A DNA stretch of 64,000 nucleotides from RGIG4576 sp045656705 (GCA_045656705.1 JAZORR010000045.1:1-64000); one strand, 5' to 3'. Numbered from the stretch's first letter, positions 7,433-16,431 are shown. The notes: generated by a model not told the origin, from the sequence alone. Made by a program: numbers and translations.

Positions 7433-9202
7433 TTACTTCTTTGCAGCAAGTTTTTCTTCGTCGAGCTTGATGAAAAGTTCTTCAAGTTGTTCTGGTTCGA
7501 TTTCGGCAGGCGAATCGTTCATCATATCGCGACCTGAGTTATTCTTAGGGAACGCAATAGTATCGCGAATACTATCCAAACCAGCAATCATAGACACGAA
7601 GCGGTCGAGACCAAATGCCAAACCTGCGTGAGGAGGTGCTCCATACTTGAATGCACTCATTAGGAAGCCAAACTTTTCGTTGGCACGCTCTGGAGTGAAA
7701 CCAAGAAGTTCGAACATAAGGTTTTGCAATTCTGGTTCGTGGATACGGATACTACCACCACCAAGTTCTACACCATTCATCACCATATCATAAGCGTAAG
7801 CACGCACAGCACCTGTATCGGTCTTCAAAAGTGCGATATCTTCCTTGTTAGGCATAGTGAATGGGTGGTGCATAGCATAGTAGCGTTGAGTTTCTTCGTC
7901 CCATTCAAACATTGGGAAGTCAACCACCCAAAGTGGAGCAAATGTATCCTTGTCGCGTAAGCCAAGTTGATTACCCATTTCAAGGCGAAGTTCGTTGAGT
8001 TGCTTGCGAGTTTGAGCAGTCTTACCGCAAAGGATAAGCACCATATCGCCAGGTTTAGCACCACAACGGTCGGTCATCTTCTTAAGGTCTTCGTCGGTAT
8101 AGAACTTACCAATGCTACTCTTGATAGCACCATCAGCTTCAACCTTAATCCAAACAAGGCCTTTAGCACCAATTTGAGGACGCTTAACGAAGTCGGTCAA
8201 CGCATCGATTTGCTTACGAGTGTAGCCTGCGCAACCTTCGCAGCAGATACCACCCACATATTCAGCGCTATCAAATACCACGAAATCGTGACCTTCGGTC
8301 AAATCCTTCAATTCTACAAACTTCATTCCGAAGCGAATATCTGGCTTATCGCTACCATAATACTTCATAGCATCGGCCCATGGCATGCGAGGGAATGGTT
8401 CAGTGAATTCAAGACCACGAGTAGCCTTGAAAATGTGCTTCACAAGACCTTCAAATAGGTTCAATACATCTTCTTGGTCGACAAACGACATTTCGCAGTC
8501 TATTTGAGTAAATTCTGGTTGACGGTCGGCACGCAAGTCTTCATCGCGGAAACATTTTGCAATTTGGAAATAACGGTCGAAACCACCCACCATCAACAAT
8601 TGCTTGTACAACTGTGGAGATTGTGGCAAAGCATAGAATTGTCCTGGATTCATACGAGAAGGTACCACGAAGTCACGAGCACCCTCTGGAGTAGATTTTG
8701 TAAGGATTGGAGTTTCTACTTCGAGGAAATTGTGGTCGTTGAGGTAACGACGAAGTTCGAAGCAGATTTGCGAACGCAATTCAAGATTCTTTCGCACTGC
8801 ATTACGACGCAAATCGAGGTAACGGTATTGCATACGCAAGTCGTCGCCACCATCGCTATTATCTTCGATAGTGAAAGGAGGTACTTCACTCTTGTTCAAC
8901 ACATTTAATTCTTCGGCAATGATTTCGATGTCGCCAGTAGGAAGATTGGCATTCTTGCTCGAACGCTCAGCCACTACCCCAGTCAATTGAATCACATATT
9001 CACGACCAAGACCATTGGCAGCATCGCAAAGAGCCTCATTCACCTCGTTGTTAAACACTATTTGAGTGATACCATAACGGTCGCGCAAATCCACAAACGT
9101 CATTGCACCCATCTTTCTCAAGCGTTGCACCCATCCTGCAAGCGTAACCTTTTCGCCCACATTAGCTATGCGCAATTCGCCACAAGTTTTACTTCTGTAC
9201 AT
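7433..9202 (-). CDS. aspS: Aspartyl-tRNA synthetase
   Basis: Class II synthetase charging tRNA-Asp. 589 residues is the bacterial length: N-terminal OB-fold anticodon domain (1-105), catalytic core with motif 2 around FRDEDLRADRQPEF, a GAD insertion domain at about 290-415, and motif 3 in GLAFGLDRF near the C-terminus. The start ATG gives the expected MYRSKTCGEL. It is the first gene of an apparent three-gene unit with the Nif3-like and zinc-ribbon genes. A TATTTTTG box at 9269-9276 on the minus strand may be its promoter. Confidence 0.98.
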   Translation of the reverse strand: MYRSKTCGELRIANVGEKVTLAGWVQRLRKMGAMTFVDLRDRYGITQIVFNNEVNEALCDAANGLGREYVIQLTGVVAERSSKNANLPTGDIEIIAEELNVLNKSEVPPFTIEDNSDGGDDLRMQYRYLDLRRNAVRKNLELRSQICFELRRYLNDHNFLEVETPILTKSTPEGARDFVVPSRMNPGQFYALPQSPQLYKQLLMVGGFDRYFQIAKCFRDEDLRADRQPEFTQIDCEMSFVDQEDVLNLFEGLVKHIFKATRGLEFTEPFPRMPWADAMKYYGSDKPDIRFGMKFVELKDLTEGHDFVVFDSAEYVGGICCEGCAGYTRKQIDALTDFVKRPQIGAKGLVWIKVEADGAIKSSIGKFYTDEDLKKMTDRCGAKPGDMVLILCGKTAQTRKQLNELRLEMGNQLGLRDKDTFAPLWVVDFPMFEWDEETQRYYAMHHPFTMPNKEDIALLKTDTGAVRAYAYDMVMNGVELGGGSIRIHEPELQNLMFELLGFTPERANEKFGFLMSAFKYGAPPHAGLAFGLDRFVSMIAGLDSIRDTIAFPKNNSGRDMMNDSPAEIEPEQLEELFIKLDEEKLAAKK

Positions 9203-9268
9203 ACTACTGTTTTATATAGATTTTAATTATTTTCAAATTCATTGATGCCTACTTGGCACTACAATATG

Positions 9269-9276
9269 CAAAAATA
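9269..9276 (-). promoter_or_regulatory. Candidate -7 box upstream of aspS
   Basis: TATTTTTG on the minus strand fits TAnnTTTG, 66 bases before the aspS ATG. No TTG is found at the proper distance, so support is partial. Confidence 0.35.
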
Positions 9277-9369
9277 CAACAATATCACGAGATTTCTCAC
9301 ATTTTAGAAGCAAAAAAGGCTGAAATGAAAATATTTTTTACTTTTTTTCGTAAAAAAATGGTCAACCTA

Positions 9370-9400
9370 TTGCACAATTCAAAAAAAGTGCCTACCTTTG
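9370..9400 (+). promoter_or_regulatory. Promoter of tRNA-Pro
   Basis: TTG at 9370-9372, 20 bases, then TACCTTTG at 9393-9400: a full Bacteroidota promoter. The expected start point near 9407 is 20 bases before the tRNA. The tRNA-His promoter uses the identical -7 octamer and the same spacing. Confidence 0.85.
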
Positions 9401-9426
9401 CATCGCAATTCAGAAATGAATGCAAT

Positions 9427-9501
9427 CGGGGTGTAGCGCAGTCCGGTTAGCGCACCTGCTTTGGGAGCAGGGGGTCCCAGGTTCGAATCCTGGTACCCCG
9501 A
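9427..9501 (+). tRNA. tRNA-Pro (anticodon TGG)
   Basis: A cloverleaf can be folded: acceptor CGGGGTG pairs with TACCCCG (one G-T), anticodon stem CCTGC/GCAGG around TTTGGGA with anticodon TGG at 9462-9464, and T-arm CCAGG/CCTGG around TTCGAAT. CCA is not encoded; the discriminator base is A. Confidence 0.97.
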
Positions 9502-9506
9502 CAACG

Positions 9507-9537
9507 AAAAGGAGTTACAGAAATGTGACTCCTTTTT
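9507..9537 (+). terminator. Terminator of tRNA-Pro
   Basis: AAAAGGAGTTACA, loop GAAA, then TGTGACTCCTTTTTT forms a hairpin with one T-G wobble followed by T residues, beginning 6 bases after the tRNA. Confidence 0.85.
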
Positions 9538-9614
9538 TCTTTTTTGTGTAATACTCACTACCTGAAACTATCTCGACACGAAAGCAATCAGAATTTGCTG
9601 AGATTGAGAATGAA

Positions 9615-9650
9615 ATGATTTCCGAACGACCTTCATCATTCGGAAATCAT
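9615..9650. repeat. Perfect 12-bp inverted repeat
   Basis: ATGATTTCCGAA and TTCGGAAATCAT flank a 12-base loop, 13 bases after the stop of the uncharacterised gene. There is no T-run on either side, so it is not a classical terminator, though it may still stabilise the 3' end of the message. Confidence 0.6.
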
Positions 9651-9662
9651 AGTTGGGAATTG

Positions 9663-10253
9663 CTACTCAAAAGTGAACTTAATGATGCCAAAGTAGGTGT
9701 ATGGATCATCATATTCATATTTATTGATGAAGTCCATCATTTCGTCCTCAGATTTATCACCTCTCTCCACTCCCATCTTAGAGCACCATTCTTGTATTAC
9801 ATCTTCTACGGTATCATAAATGCCATCAGATAAATTCTCAAACGGTTCTTCTCCCGAAGATAATACATAACACTTTTCGGGGAAAAAGTCGCCCTCGTCA
9901 TGAACGCGGAATACGAGGCACCCCGGTTCTATCTCACGATAACTAATGCTAAGTGCATCGCCAAGAGTCTCATTGATGACATAGAATAAATCGTGACATC
10001 CCACCCAAGCCGTGCAAGTGTGCAATGTAAGCAAATACACATCTGCGTTCTCGTCAGATTCAAGCTCTGCATAGTTGATATGGCCTCTTACTGAAATTTG
10101 TCGTTCACGATAGTCTATTCCATAGCGTTCGGCTAATTCGTCGAGCCAAACTTCTTCTGAATTCACATTCATAGACTCAAGAGTGTCCCACAAATTCTTC
10201 ACAGCCTCGTGTGTGCCAGTAATCTTATAAGTGGTATAACAGTGGTTTGCCAT
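9663..10253 (-). CDS. Uncharacterised protein, possibly YubB/Api92-like ferredoxin fold
   Basis: 196 residues, acidic, without signal peptide or membrane segment. The opening MANHCYTTYKITG resembles the N-terminus of YubB/DUF1281 and Api92-like proteins found on plasmids and phages, but this is recalled similarity over a short stretch and is weak. It stands alone between tRNA-Pro and the HMA gene, on the opposite strand to the tRNA. No promoter box was found. A small accessory gene beside a tRNA is a common picture of past insertion, but no integrase or repeat supports that here. Confidence 0.6.
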   Translation of the reverse strand: MANHCYTTYKITGTHEAVKNLWDTLESMNVNSEEVWLDELAERYGIDYRERQISVRGHINYAELESDENADVYLLTLHTCTAWVGCHDLFYVINETLGDALSISYREIEPGCLVFRVHDEGDFFPEKCYVLSSGEEPFENLSDGIYDTVEDVIQEWCSKMGVERGDKSEDEMMDFINKYEYDDPYTYFGIIKFTFE

Positions 10254-10421
10254 ATTTTAAAGTTTTAATCTAAATGTATAGTAAATATATTATGAGTTTC
10301 TACCTATATATATCAAAAAAATGGAAGAGATTTACTAACCGAACACAGTTTTGATATTTTTTAAGATTTTATTCACAAATAAGCCACAATTCATAGAATT
10401 TCAATCTATTTAACTGAGTAG

Positions 10422-10461
10422 CAAAAGCCAACCTATCCGTAATGGGATAAGTTGGCTTTTG
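10422..10461 (-). terminator. Hairpin downstream of the HMA gene
   Basis: Arms CAAAAGCCAACCTATCC and GGGATAAGTTGGCTTTTG pair over about 17 positions with one C-A mismatch. It lies 29 bases after the HMA stop. The T-tract is only four bases on the minus strand, so it is a probable rather than certain terminator. Confidence 0.65.
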
Positions 10462-10489
10462 TAGGTTTTAATCGTGGGGAGCAAGAATG

Positions 10490-10699
10490 TTAATCTTCTA
10501 ATACTCCAAGATAGTCGAAGCCAAGATTTTCGATAGTGGCTGCTATTGTGGCATCGTCGGCTTCGCCCACTACGATGGCTATGCCTGTGATGTGGTCGGC
10601 TTTTGCCATTTCTACTCCAGGGAGTGCCTTGAGGGCGCGCTCTACGCTTGCCGAGCATCCTCCGCAAGCCATTCCTGCTACTTTATATTTCTTTTCCAT
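10490..10699 (-). CDS. Heavy-metal-associated (HMA) domain protein
   Basis: 69 residues, a single ferredoxin-like HMA domain. The metal motif MACGGCS (residues 10-16) has the GMxCxxC pattern of copper chaperones (CopZ) and of mercury or copper ATPase N-domains. The ATG at 10699 was chosen because the chain then begins directly with the first beta strand; upstream codons in frame have no domain character. No metal ATPase is nearby, so it may serve a transporter encoded elsewhere. Copper is the likeliest ligand by family. It lies 92 bases downstream of ompH and could be cotranscribed with it. Confidence 0.85.
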   Translation of the reverse strand: MEKKYKVAGMACGGCSASVERALKALPGVEMAKADHITGIAIVVGEADDATIAATIENLGFDYLGVLED

Positions 10700-10791
10700 A
10701 TATTTGTTTGAGGAATTACATTTATTAAAAAAGCGGAAGGGAAATAGTTGCATTCACCTTCCGCCATGGTAATAATATAGTTGCTAATTTT

Positions 10792-11379
10792 TTACTTCTT
10801 CACTCGGTTGTAACGCTTGTTCAATCCGTCTACTACTTCCTTAGTAACTTCATATTTTTGGTCCATATAGAAAGTCGCTGTCTTTCTCAACACTGCATTG
10901 AAACCTTTTTCTTGGCAATAAGCCTTTAGGTAGTTGTTGATAGAGTCGTTGAGTTGGAGTTGGCTTTGCACCATTTCAGTTTGAATGTCGCGTTGTAGGC
11001 GTGCAAGATAGTTTTCGGCATCGCTTTGCATCTTTGCAAGCTTGTTTTGGTCGGCAGCAAATTGCTCTTGCGATAGGTAACTATTGTTTTTGTACTTAGT
11101 TTCCATATCGGCAGCAAACTTTTGCATTTCGCGCGCACGGCGTTGTTGCTCGTTATCAAATTGGTTAGTACGGCGAAGCATAGCTTCATTGATATCTTTA
11201 GCGAGATTGTATTGCGAAAGCAACGAATCTTCGTCGATGTATCTGATGACCATAGCAGGTTCTTCAGCCTTCACTTCAGTTGCATTAGCAGCTTCTACTT
11301 TCTTTTCGCCACACGATGTAAACATCGCAATACCCATAAACATTAGTACAAAACTAAAAAGTTTTACCATAATTTTCAT
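10792..11379 (-). CDS. OmpH/Skp-family lipoprotein
   Basis: 195 residues. A signal peptide ends in the lipobox FTSC with the acylated cysteine at 23. The mature part is mostly charged helix (about 60-150), as in the coiled-coil arms of the trimeric periplasmic chaperone Skp/OmpH, which holds unfolded outer-membrane proteins. A lipid-anchored variant is common in Bacteroidota. A promoter lies upstream at 11513-11542, giving a leader of about 125 bases. It stands apart from bamA, where Skp paralogs often sit, so it may be an extra copy. Confidence 0.82.
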   Translation of the reverse strand: MKIMVKLFSFVLMFMGIAMFTSCGEKKVEAANATEVKAEEPAMVIRYIDEDSLLSQYNLAKDINEAMLRRTNQFDNEQQRRAREMQKFAADMETKYKNNSYLSQEQFAADQNKLAKMQSDAENYLARLQRDIQTEMVQSQLQLNDSINNYLKAYCQEKGFNAVLRKTATFYMDQKYEVTKEVVDGLNKRYNRVKK

Positions 11380-11512
11380 TTCTTTATCTTTTATGATTTT
11401 TTCAATTATTATTTCGTTTTATTAAGATTCGCACGAAGTGGATTTATTGCATTTTCGCCCTAAAAAGGGCTTGTTTTTGTCAATATTTTCACACTTATGC
11501 TAAATTTTACTG

Positions 11513-11542
11513 CAAATATACCGATTATTTGCTCTACTCAAA
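11513..11542 (-). promoter_or_regulatory. Promoter of the OmpH-like gene
   Basis: On the minus strand TTTG (11539-11542), 18 bases, then TATATTTG (11513-11520). Start point expected near 11506. Confidence 0.65.
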
Positions 11543-11642
11543 TTATTTTTTGTAACTTAGAGGGCAAATAAGGATTATTTTAACATAATTTTCCAATTTG
11601 AGATACTATTAACAATATATTTACAATTTAAAAAACTGTATT

Positions 11643-13100
11643 ATGACACTTAAAGACTTAAAACCAGCTATGGTTTGGGAAATCTTTGACCAAATCACAA
11701 AAGTGCCTCGTCCTTCTAAGAAAGAAGAAAAAATTATTGAATATTTGGTGAACTTTGCAAAGGAACACAACATCGAATATAAGGTGGATGGTGTGGGTAA
11801 TGTGGCAATGTTTAAGCCAGCTACTCCTGGTTGCGAAAACGCTCCTGCAGTGGTGCTTCAATCACACATGGATATGGTGTGTGAGAAGGCCAGCGATAGC
11901 ACTCACAATTTTGAAACAGATCCTATCGAAACTCATATTGATGGTGAATGGCTATATGCCAACAAGACTACTCTTGGTGCCGACAATGGTATAGGTATGG
12001 CAGCAGGTCTTGCTGTAATGATCGACAATACTCTTGTACATGGTCCTGTGGAAGCTCTATTCACTGTAGACGAAGAAACAGGTATGACTGGTGCTAACAA
12101 CCTTGGCGAAGGTATGATTCAAGGCAACATTATCCTTAACCTTGACTCAGAAGACGAAGCTGAAGTATTTATCGGTTGTGCTGGTGGTATCGACACTACT
12201 GCATTCTTCAAATATGAAGATGAAGCTGCTCCTGCTGGCTATGAATATATCAAGGTAAATATCAGCCGCCTACTTGGTGGTCACTCAGGTTGTGATATCC
12301 ACCGCGGTCGTGCATGTGCCAATAAGTTGATGGCTCGCTTCATTTGGGCAGAAATGAAGAAGTTCCCAGTGGCTCTTGCTTCAATCTCTGGTGGTAACCT
12401 ACGCAATGCTATTGCTCACGAAGGTGAATTTGTGGTGGGTGTTCCTGCTGCCGATAAGCACACTCTTGTGGCAGACCTTAACCAATTCATCGCTGATGTG
12501 GAATTTGAGTTCAAGGGTATCGAACCAAATATGACATTTGAAATTGCAAGCGCAGAAGCACCTGCTACCGTTATCGACGCTAAGACTGCTAAGAACCTTA
12601 TCTACGCTCTTTACTGCGCTCCTCACGGTGTGATTGCAATGAACCAAAATATTGAAGGTTTGACTGAAACTTCTACTAACCTTGCTTCGGTGAAGATGAA
12701 AGAAGACAACACTATCGTGGTTACTACTTCTCAACGCAGCTTGATCGAAAGCTCAAAGATCGATATCTGCCGTCAAGTGGAATCGGTATTTGTGCTTGCT
12801 GGTGCTGAAGCTACTCATGGTGATGGTTACCCAGCATGGCCAGCTAATGTAGATTCTGAAATTTTGAAGATTTCTATCAAGGCTTACGAAGAACTTTATG
12901 GTATCACTCCTGCAGTGAAGGCTATCCACGCTGGTCTTGAATGTGCCCTATTCCGTGCTAAATATGAAAACTTGGATATGGTGTCATTTGGTCCTACTCT
13001 TCAAGATGTACACTCTCCAAAGGAACGTATGCACATCCCTGCAGTAGAAAAATTCTGGAACCACTTAGTGAAAATCCTTGAAATGGTGGGTAAGAAGTAA
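11643..13100 (+). CDS. pepD: Aminoacyl-histidine dipeptidase (cytosolic non-specific dipeptidase, M20C)
   Basis: 485 residues, the length of PepD. It hydrolyses Xaa-His and other dipeptides in the cytoplasm with two zinc ions. Visible M20 motifs are SHMDMV (first His/Asp ligands, about 78-83), LGADNG with the bridging Asp (near 115), the VDEETGMTGA catalytic Glu pair (near 145), and SFGPTLQDVHSPKE near the end with the last His ligand. The gene is monocistronic: divergent from ompH and followed by a terminator at 13123-13160. Codon use is that of a well-expressed gene. Confidence 0.95.
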   Translation: MTLKDLKPAMVWEIFDQITKVPRPSKKEEKIIEYLVNFAKEHNIEYKVDGVGNVAMFKPATPGCENAPAVVLQSHMDMVCEKASDSTHNFETDPIETHIDGEWLYANKTTLGADNGIGMAAGLAVMIDNTLVHGPVEALFTVDEETGMTGANNLGEGMIQGNIILNLDSEDEAEVFIGCAGGIDTTAFFKYEDEAAPAGYEYIKVNISRLLGGHSGCDIHRGRACANKLMARFIWAEMKKFPVALASISGGNLRNAIAHEGEFVVGVPAADKHTLVADLNQFIADVEFEFKGIEPNMTFEIASAEAPATVIDAKTAKNLIYALYCAPHGVIAMNQNIEGLTETSTNLASVKMKEDNTIVVTTSQRSLIESSKIDICRQVESVFVLAGAEATHGDGYPAWPANVDSEILKISIKAYEELYGITPAVKAIHAGLECALFRAKYENLDMVSFGPTLQDVHSPKERMHIPAVEKFWNHLVKILEMVGKK

Positions 13101-13122
13101 TTCTATACTACAACATAAACTC

Positions 13123-13160
13123 AAAATGAGGCGCAAATTCGTGATTTGCGTCTCATTTTT
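13123..13160 (+). terminator. Terminator of pepD
   Basis: AAAATGAGGCGCAAAT and ATTTGCGTCTCATTTT pair with one G-T across the loop TCGTG, followed by T residues. It starts 22 bases after the stop codon. Confidence 0.88.
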
Positions 13161-13195
13161 GTTTAAATACAGTATTCTCAGCCCTTACAGTTGAC

Positions 13196-13233
13196 AAAAA
13201 AGAAAAAGAGATACCCAAATTGGGTATCTCTTT
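13196..13233 (-). terminator. Terminator of the ribosomal protein run
   Basis: On the minus strand AAAGAGATACCCAA and TTGGGTATCTCTTT pair almost without a loop and are followed by TTCTTTTTTG. It lies 30 bases after the rplQ stop and closes the series of genes that begins at rpsL. Confidence 0.88.
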
Positions 13234-13262
13234 CGTTATATAATCTGTAATATTTCAACTGA

Positions 13263-13727
13263 TTATTCTGCAGATTCAGCTGCTGGAGCTGCTTCGTCTG
13301 CTTTCTTTGCCTTGCTACGACGAGTGCGAGTAGCCTTCTTTGCGTCTTTCGCAGTTTTAAGCATGTTTTCGTTGTAGTCAACAAGCTCAATGAAGCAAGT
13401 CTTCGCGTTGTCACCAAGACGGTTACCAAGCTTAAGAATGCGAGTGTAGCCACCTGGACGGTCAGCGATCTTTTGTGAAATGTTTTGGAATAGTTCAGTT
13501 ACAGCTTCCTTGTTTTGAAGGTAACGGAAAACTACACGACGATTGGCAGTATCATCAGTCTTAGCACGATTGATAAGTGGTTCAGCGTAAATACGCAAAG
13601 CCTTTGCCTTAGCCAAAGTAGTGACGATTCTCTTGTGCATGATAAGAGACACAGTCATATTAGCCAAAAGCGCATCGCGGTGAGATTTAGTACGACCAAG
13701 GTGATTGAATTTTTTATTATGTCTCAT
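13263..13727 (-). CDS. rplQ: 50S ribosomal protein L17
   Basis: 154 residues. The conserved core MRHNKKFNHLGR to about residue 115 binds 23S rRNA near the exit tunnel. The last 40 residues are a Lys/Ala/Glu-rich tail, longer than in E. coli and typical of Bacteroidota. It is the last gene of the alpha operon, 5 bases after rpoA. Confidence 0.97.
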   Translation of the reverse strand: MRHNKKFNHLGRTKSHRDALLANMTVSLIMHKRIVTTLAKAKALRIYAEPLINRAKTDDTANRRVVFRYLQNKEAVTELFQNISQKIADRPGGYTRILKLGNRLGDNAKTCFIELVDYNENMLKTAKDAKKATRTRRSKAKKADEAAPAAESAE

Positions 13728-13732
13728 CGTTA

Positions 13733-14725
13733 TTATTCTTTATCTAATTTATACTTTGAAATATCCATTCCGAACGAAAGGTTCAGATTAGCAAGCAACT
13801 CATCAAGTTCAGTCAAAGACTTCTTACCGAAGTTACGGAACTTCAACAAGTCAGTTTTATTGAAGACTACCAATTCGCCCAAAGTTTCAACTTCAGCCGA
13901 CTTCAAGCAGTTAAGCGCGCGTACTGAAAGATCCATATCCACAAGTTTGGTCTTCAAAAGTTGACGCATATGCAACACTTCTTCATCAAATTCTTCGATG
14001 CCTTCGCATTCAGTAGTTTCCAACGCGATCTTTTCGTCAGAGAACAACATAAAGTGATGTATAAGTATCTTAGCAGCTTCCTTCAAAGCATCCTTAGGAA
14101 GGATTGAGCCATCAGTAGTAATTTCAAGTATAAGTTTCTCGTAGTCAGTCTTCTGCTCTACGCGATAGTTTTCAATCGCATATTTAACATTGACAATAGG
14201 AGTGAAGATAGAATCAATAGCAATCACATCGATAGCATCATTAGGATTCTTATTTTCTTCGCTTGGCAAGTAACCACGTCCCTTGATGATTGTCAATTCA
14301 AGATTGAAACTAGCGCTTGGATCCAAATTACATATAACTAAGTCTGGATTAAGTACTTCAAATCCCGACAAAGCTTTGTTAATGTCACCGGCTTTGAACA
14401 CTTCCTGACCCGAAACTTTCACTGTAGCCTTTTCGGTTTCGGCATCTTCAACGACTCTCTTAAAGCGTACTTTTTTCAAGTTCAAGATGATGTTAGTAAC
14501 ATCTTCTTTCACGCCCGCGATAGTGTCAAATTCATGCTTTACGCCATCGATACGGATATTTGCGATAGCATAACCTTCAAGAGAAGAAAGTAAAATGCGA
14601 CGCAATGCATTACCTATAGTAACACCATATCCAGGCTCCAATGGTCGGAACTCGAATTTTCCAAAGAAATTGTCGGCTTCCAACATCAACACCTTATCAG
14701 GCTTCTGGAATGCTAAAATTGCCAT
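13733..14725 (-). CDS. rpoA: RNA polymerase alpha subunit
   Basis: 330 residues. The N-terminal dimerisation domain (1-230) contains GNALRRILLSSLEG, and the C-terminal domain (about 255-325) has two helix-hairpin-helix-like motifs that contact UP elements and activators. It assembles the core polymerase. It lies between rpsD (18 bases) and rplQ in the usual alpha-operon order. Confidence 0.98.
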   Translation of the reverse strand: MAILAFQKPDKVLMLEADNFFGKFEFRPLEPGYGVTIGNALRRILLSSLEGYAIANIRIDGVKHEFDTIAGVKEDVTNIILNLKKVRFKRVVEDAETEKATVKVSGQEVFKAGDINKALSGFEVLNPDLVICNLDPSASFNLELTIIKGRGYLPSEENKNPNDAIDVIAIDSIFTPIVNVKYAIENYRVEQKTDYEKLILEITTDGSILPKDALKEAAKILIHHFMLFSDEKIALETTECEGIEEFDEEVLHMRQLLKTKLVDMDLSVRALNCLKSAEVETLGELVVFNKTDLLKFRNFGKKSLTELDELLANLNLSFGMDISKYKLDKE

Positions 14726-14743
14726 AGGATCTCTTATTTAATA

Positions 14744-15352
14744 TTATTGTTTAGAATACAACTCGACGATCAACTGTTCCTTGATATTTTCAGGAATATC
14801 TTCTCTTTGTGGGATGTGAAGCATCTTACCACCCTTCACACTTTCGTCCCACTCAATCCAAGGATATTTGCTGTGGTTGAAACCTGCAAGTGAATCTTCA
14901 ATCACTTCAAGTGACTTACTCTTTTCACGTACTGCAACTACTTCACCTGGCTTCACTGAGTAAGAAGCGATGTTAACAACGCTACCGTTTACAGTGATGT
15001 GACGGTGAAGAACAAGTTGACGAGCAGCTGCACGAGTGCGAGCAATACCAAGACGATACACTACATTGTCAAGACGGCATTCAAGCAATTGAAGCAATAC
15101 TTCACCTGTAACACCTTCTTTACGAGATGCCTTGTTGAACAAGTTGCGGAATTGCTTTTCCAAAACACCATAAGTGTATTTAGCTTTTTGCTTTTCCTTC
15201 AATTGAGTACCGTACTCAGACAACTTTCTTCTCTTATTGTTACCGTGTTGTCCTGGTGGGAAATTTCTCTTAGCAAGAACTTTATCTTCACCGAAAATAG
15301 GTTCGCCAAACTTACGAGCGATTCTTGATTTAGGTCCGGTATATCTAGCCAT
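14744..15352 (-). CDS. rpsD: 30S ribosomal protein S4
   Basis: 202 residues, with the S4 RNA-binding domain at about 92-155 (RLDNVVYRLGIA). It nucleates 16S rRNA 5'-domain assembly. In this family S4 is often the autogenous repressor of the alpha operon. The 131-base spacer upstream, unusual in this tightly packed run, could hold its regulatory RNA (see findings). Confidence 0.98.
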   Translation of the reverse strand: MARYTGPKSRIARKFGEPIFGEDKVLAKRNFPPGQHGNNKRRKLSEYGTQLKEKQKAKYTYGVLEKQFRNLFNKASRKEGVTGEVLLQLLECRLDNVVYRLGIARTRAAARQLVLHRHITVNGSVVNIASYSVKPGEVVAVREKSKSLEVIEDSLAGFNHSKYPWIEWDESVKGGKMLHIPQREDIPENIKEQLIVELYSKQ

Positions 15353-15483
15353 TTTTCTTTTAAATAATTAAAGTTGATGAATCCTCGGAGTGCAGCCGCG
15401 ATTGCAGAGAGGTTGAATAATTGCAATCCATTCACTACTCGGACTCGTAAATAAATGTATTAAGAGTTCTCTCGATTTATCTA
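15353..15483 (-). promoter_or_regulatory. Possible structured leader upstream of rpsD
   Basis: This 131-base spacer between rpsK and rpsD can fold: a 7-bp stem pairs 15400-15406 with 15422-15428, and a second helix pairs 15378-15382 with 15430-15434. Most genes in this operon are separated by fewer than 25 bases. An autoregulatory r-protein leader is a reasonable guess; no known RNA family was recognised. Confidence 0.35.
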
Positions 15484-15873
15484 TTAAACTCTTCTTCTCT
15501 TAGGAGGACGACAACCGTTGTGTGGAAGTGGAGTAACATCTACGATTTCTACAACCTCGATGCCTGCACCGTGAGTAGCACGGATAGCAGATTCACGACC
15601 ATTACCAGGTCCCTTAACATAAGCCTTAACTTTTCTCAAGCCAAGGTCGAATGCTACCTTTGCACAATCTTCTGCTGCCATTTGAGCTGCATAAGGAGTG
15701 TTCTTCTTAGAACCTCTAAAGCCCATCTTACCAGCACTTGACCATGAGATAACTTGACCCTCGCCGTTAGCAAGGCACACAATAATGTTGTTGAAAGAAG
15801 AATGTACATGAAGTTGACCGATACCGTCAATCTTTACATTACGCTTCTTCGCTGCGACTGTTTTCTTTGCCAT
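15484..15873 (-). CDS. rpsK: 30S ribosomal protein S11
   Basis: 129 residues ending in the conserved NGCRPPKRRRV tail. It forms part of the platform that contacts the mRNA near the E site. The gene follows rpsM by 9 bases. Confidence 0.98.
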   Translation of the reverse strand: MAKKTVAAKKRNVKIDGIGQLHVHSSFNNIIVCLANGEGQVISWSSAGKMGFRGSKKNTPYAAQMAAEDCAKVAFDLGLRKVKAYVKGPGNGRESAIRATHGAGIEVVEIVDVTPLPHNGCRPPKRRRV

Positions 15874-15882
15874 ACTTAATTA

Positions 15883-16263
15883 TTATTTAGTAGCTTTTTT
15901 CTTGTTAGCAACAGTTTTCTTGCGACCCTTACGAGTACGCGCGTTATTCTTAGTACTTTGTCCTCTAACTGGAAGACCGATACGATGACGAATACCACGG
16001 TAGCAACCGATGTCCATCAAACGCTTGATGTTCATTTGGATTTCGGTACGCAAGTCACCTTCTACTTTGTAATTTTCGCTGATAACTTCACGCACTTTTG
16101 CAGCTTGCGCGTCAGTCCAGTCCATTACCTTAATGTTCACGTCAATTCCAGCTTTTTCCAGAATTGTCTTAGCAGCGCTACGGCCAATACCGTAGATGTA
16201 AGTCAAGGCTATTTCACCTCTCTTGTTTTGGGGTAGGTCTACCCCTACTATTCTTACAGCCAT
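15883..16263 (-). CDS. rpsM: 30S ribosomal protein S13
   Basis: 126 residues. It starts with AVRIVGVDLPQNKR and ends with a basic tail that reaches the P-site tRNA. It bridges the subunit head to L5. It follows rpmJ in the usual order. Confidence 0.98.
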   Translation of the reverse strand: MAVRIVGVDLPQNKRGEIALTYIYGIGRSAAKTILEKAGIDVNIKVMDWTDAQAAKVREVISENYKVEGDLRTEIQMNIKRLMDIGCYRGIRHRIGLPVRGQSTKNNARTRKGRKKTVANKKKATK

Positions 16264-16302
16264 ATTCTTATAAAATATTTATTTCGCAAATAATAATAAA
16301 TA

Positions 16303-16419
16303 TTATCCTTGACGTTGTTTATACTTAGGATTCTTTTTGTTAATCACATACAAGCGACCTTTGCGTCTTACGATCTTGCACTCTGGGGTACGCTTCTTAA
16401 TTGATGCTCTTACTTTCAT
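16303..16419 (-). CDS. rpmJ: 50S ribosomal protein L36 (zinc-free form)
   Basis: 38 residues, read from the minus strand: it starts MKVRASIKKRTPEC and ends NPKYKQRQG. Only one cysteine (C14) remains of the zinc ribbon (three Cys and one His) found in zinc-binding L36, so this is the C-minus form that needs no zinc and is usual in Bacteroidota. It lies between infA and rpsM, as expected. Confidence 0.95.
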   Translation of the reverse strand: MKVRASIKKRTPECKIVRRKGRLYVINKKNPKYKQRQG

Positions 16420-16431
16420 ATTCTTAATTTT

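Noticed and set aside
9615..9650. Terminator for the uncharacterised gene at 9663
   Set aside because: The stem is perfect but there is no T-run on the minus strand; kept only as an inverted repeat.
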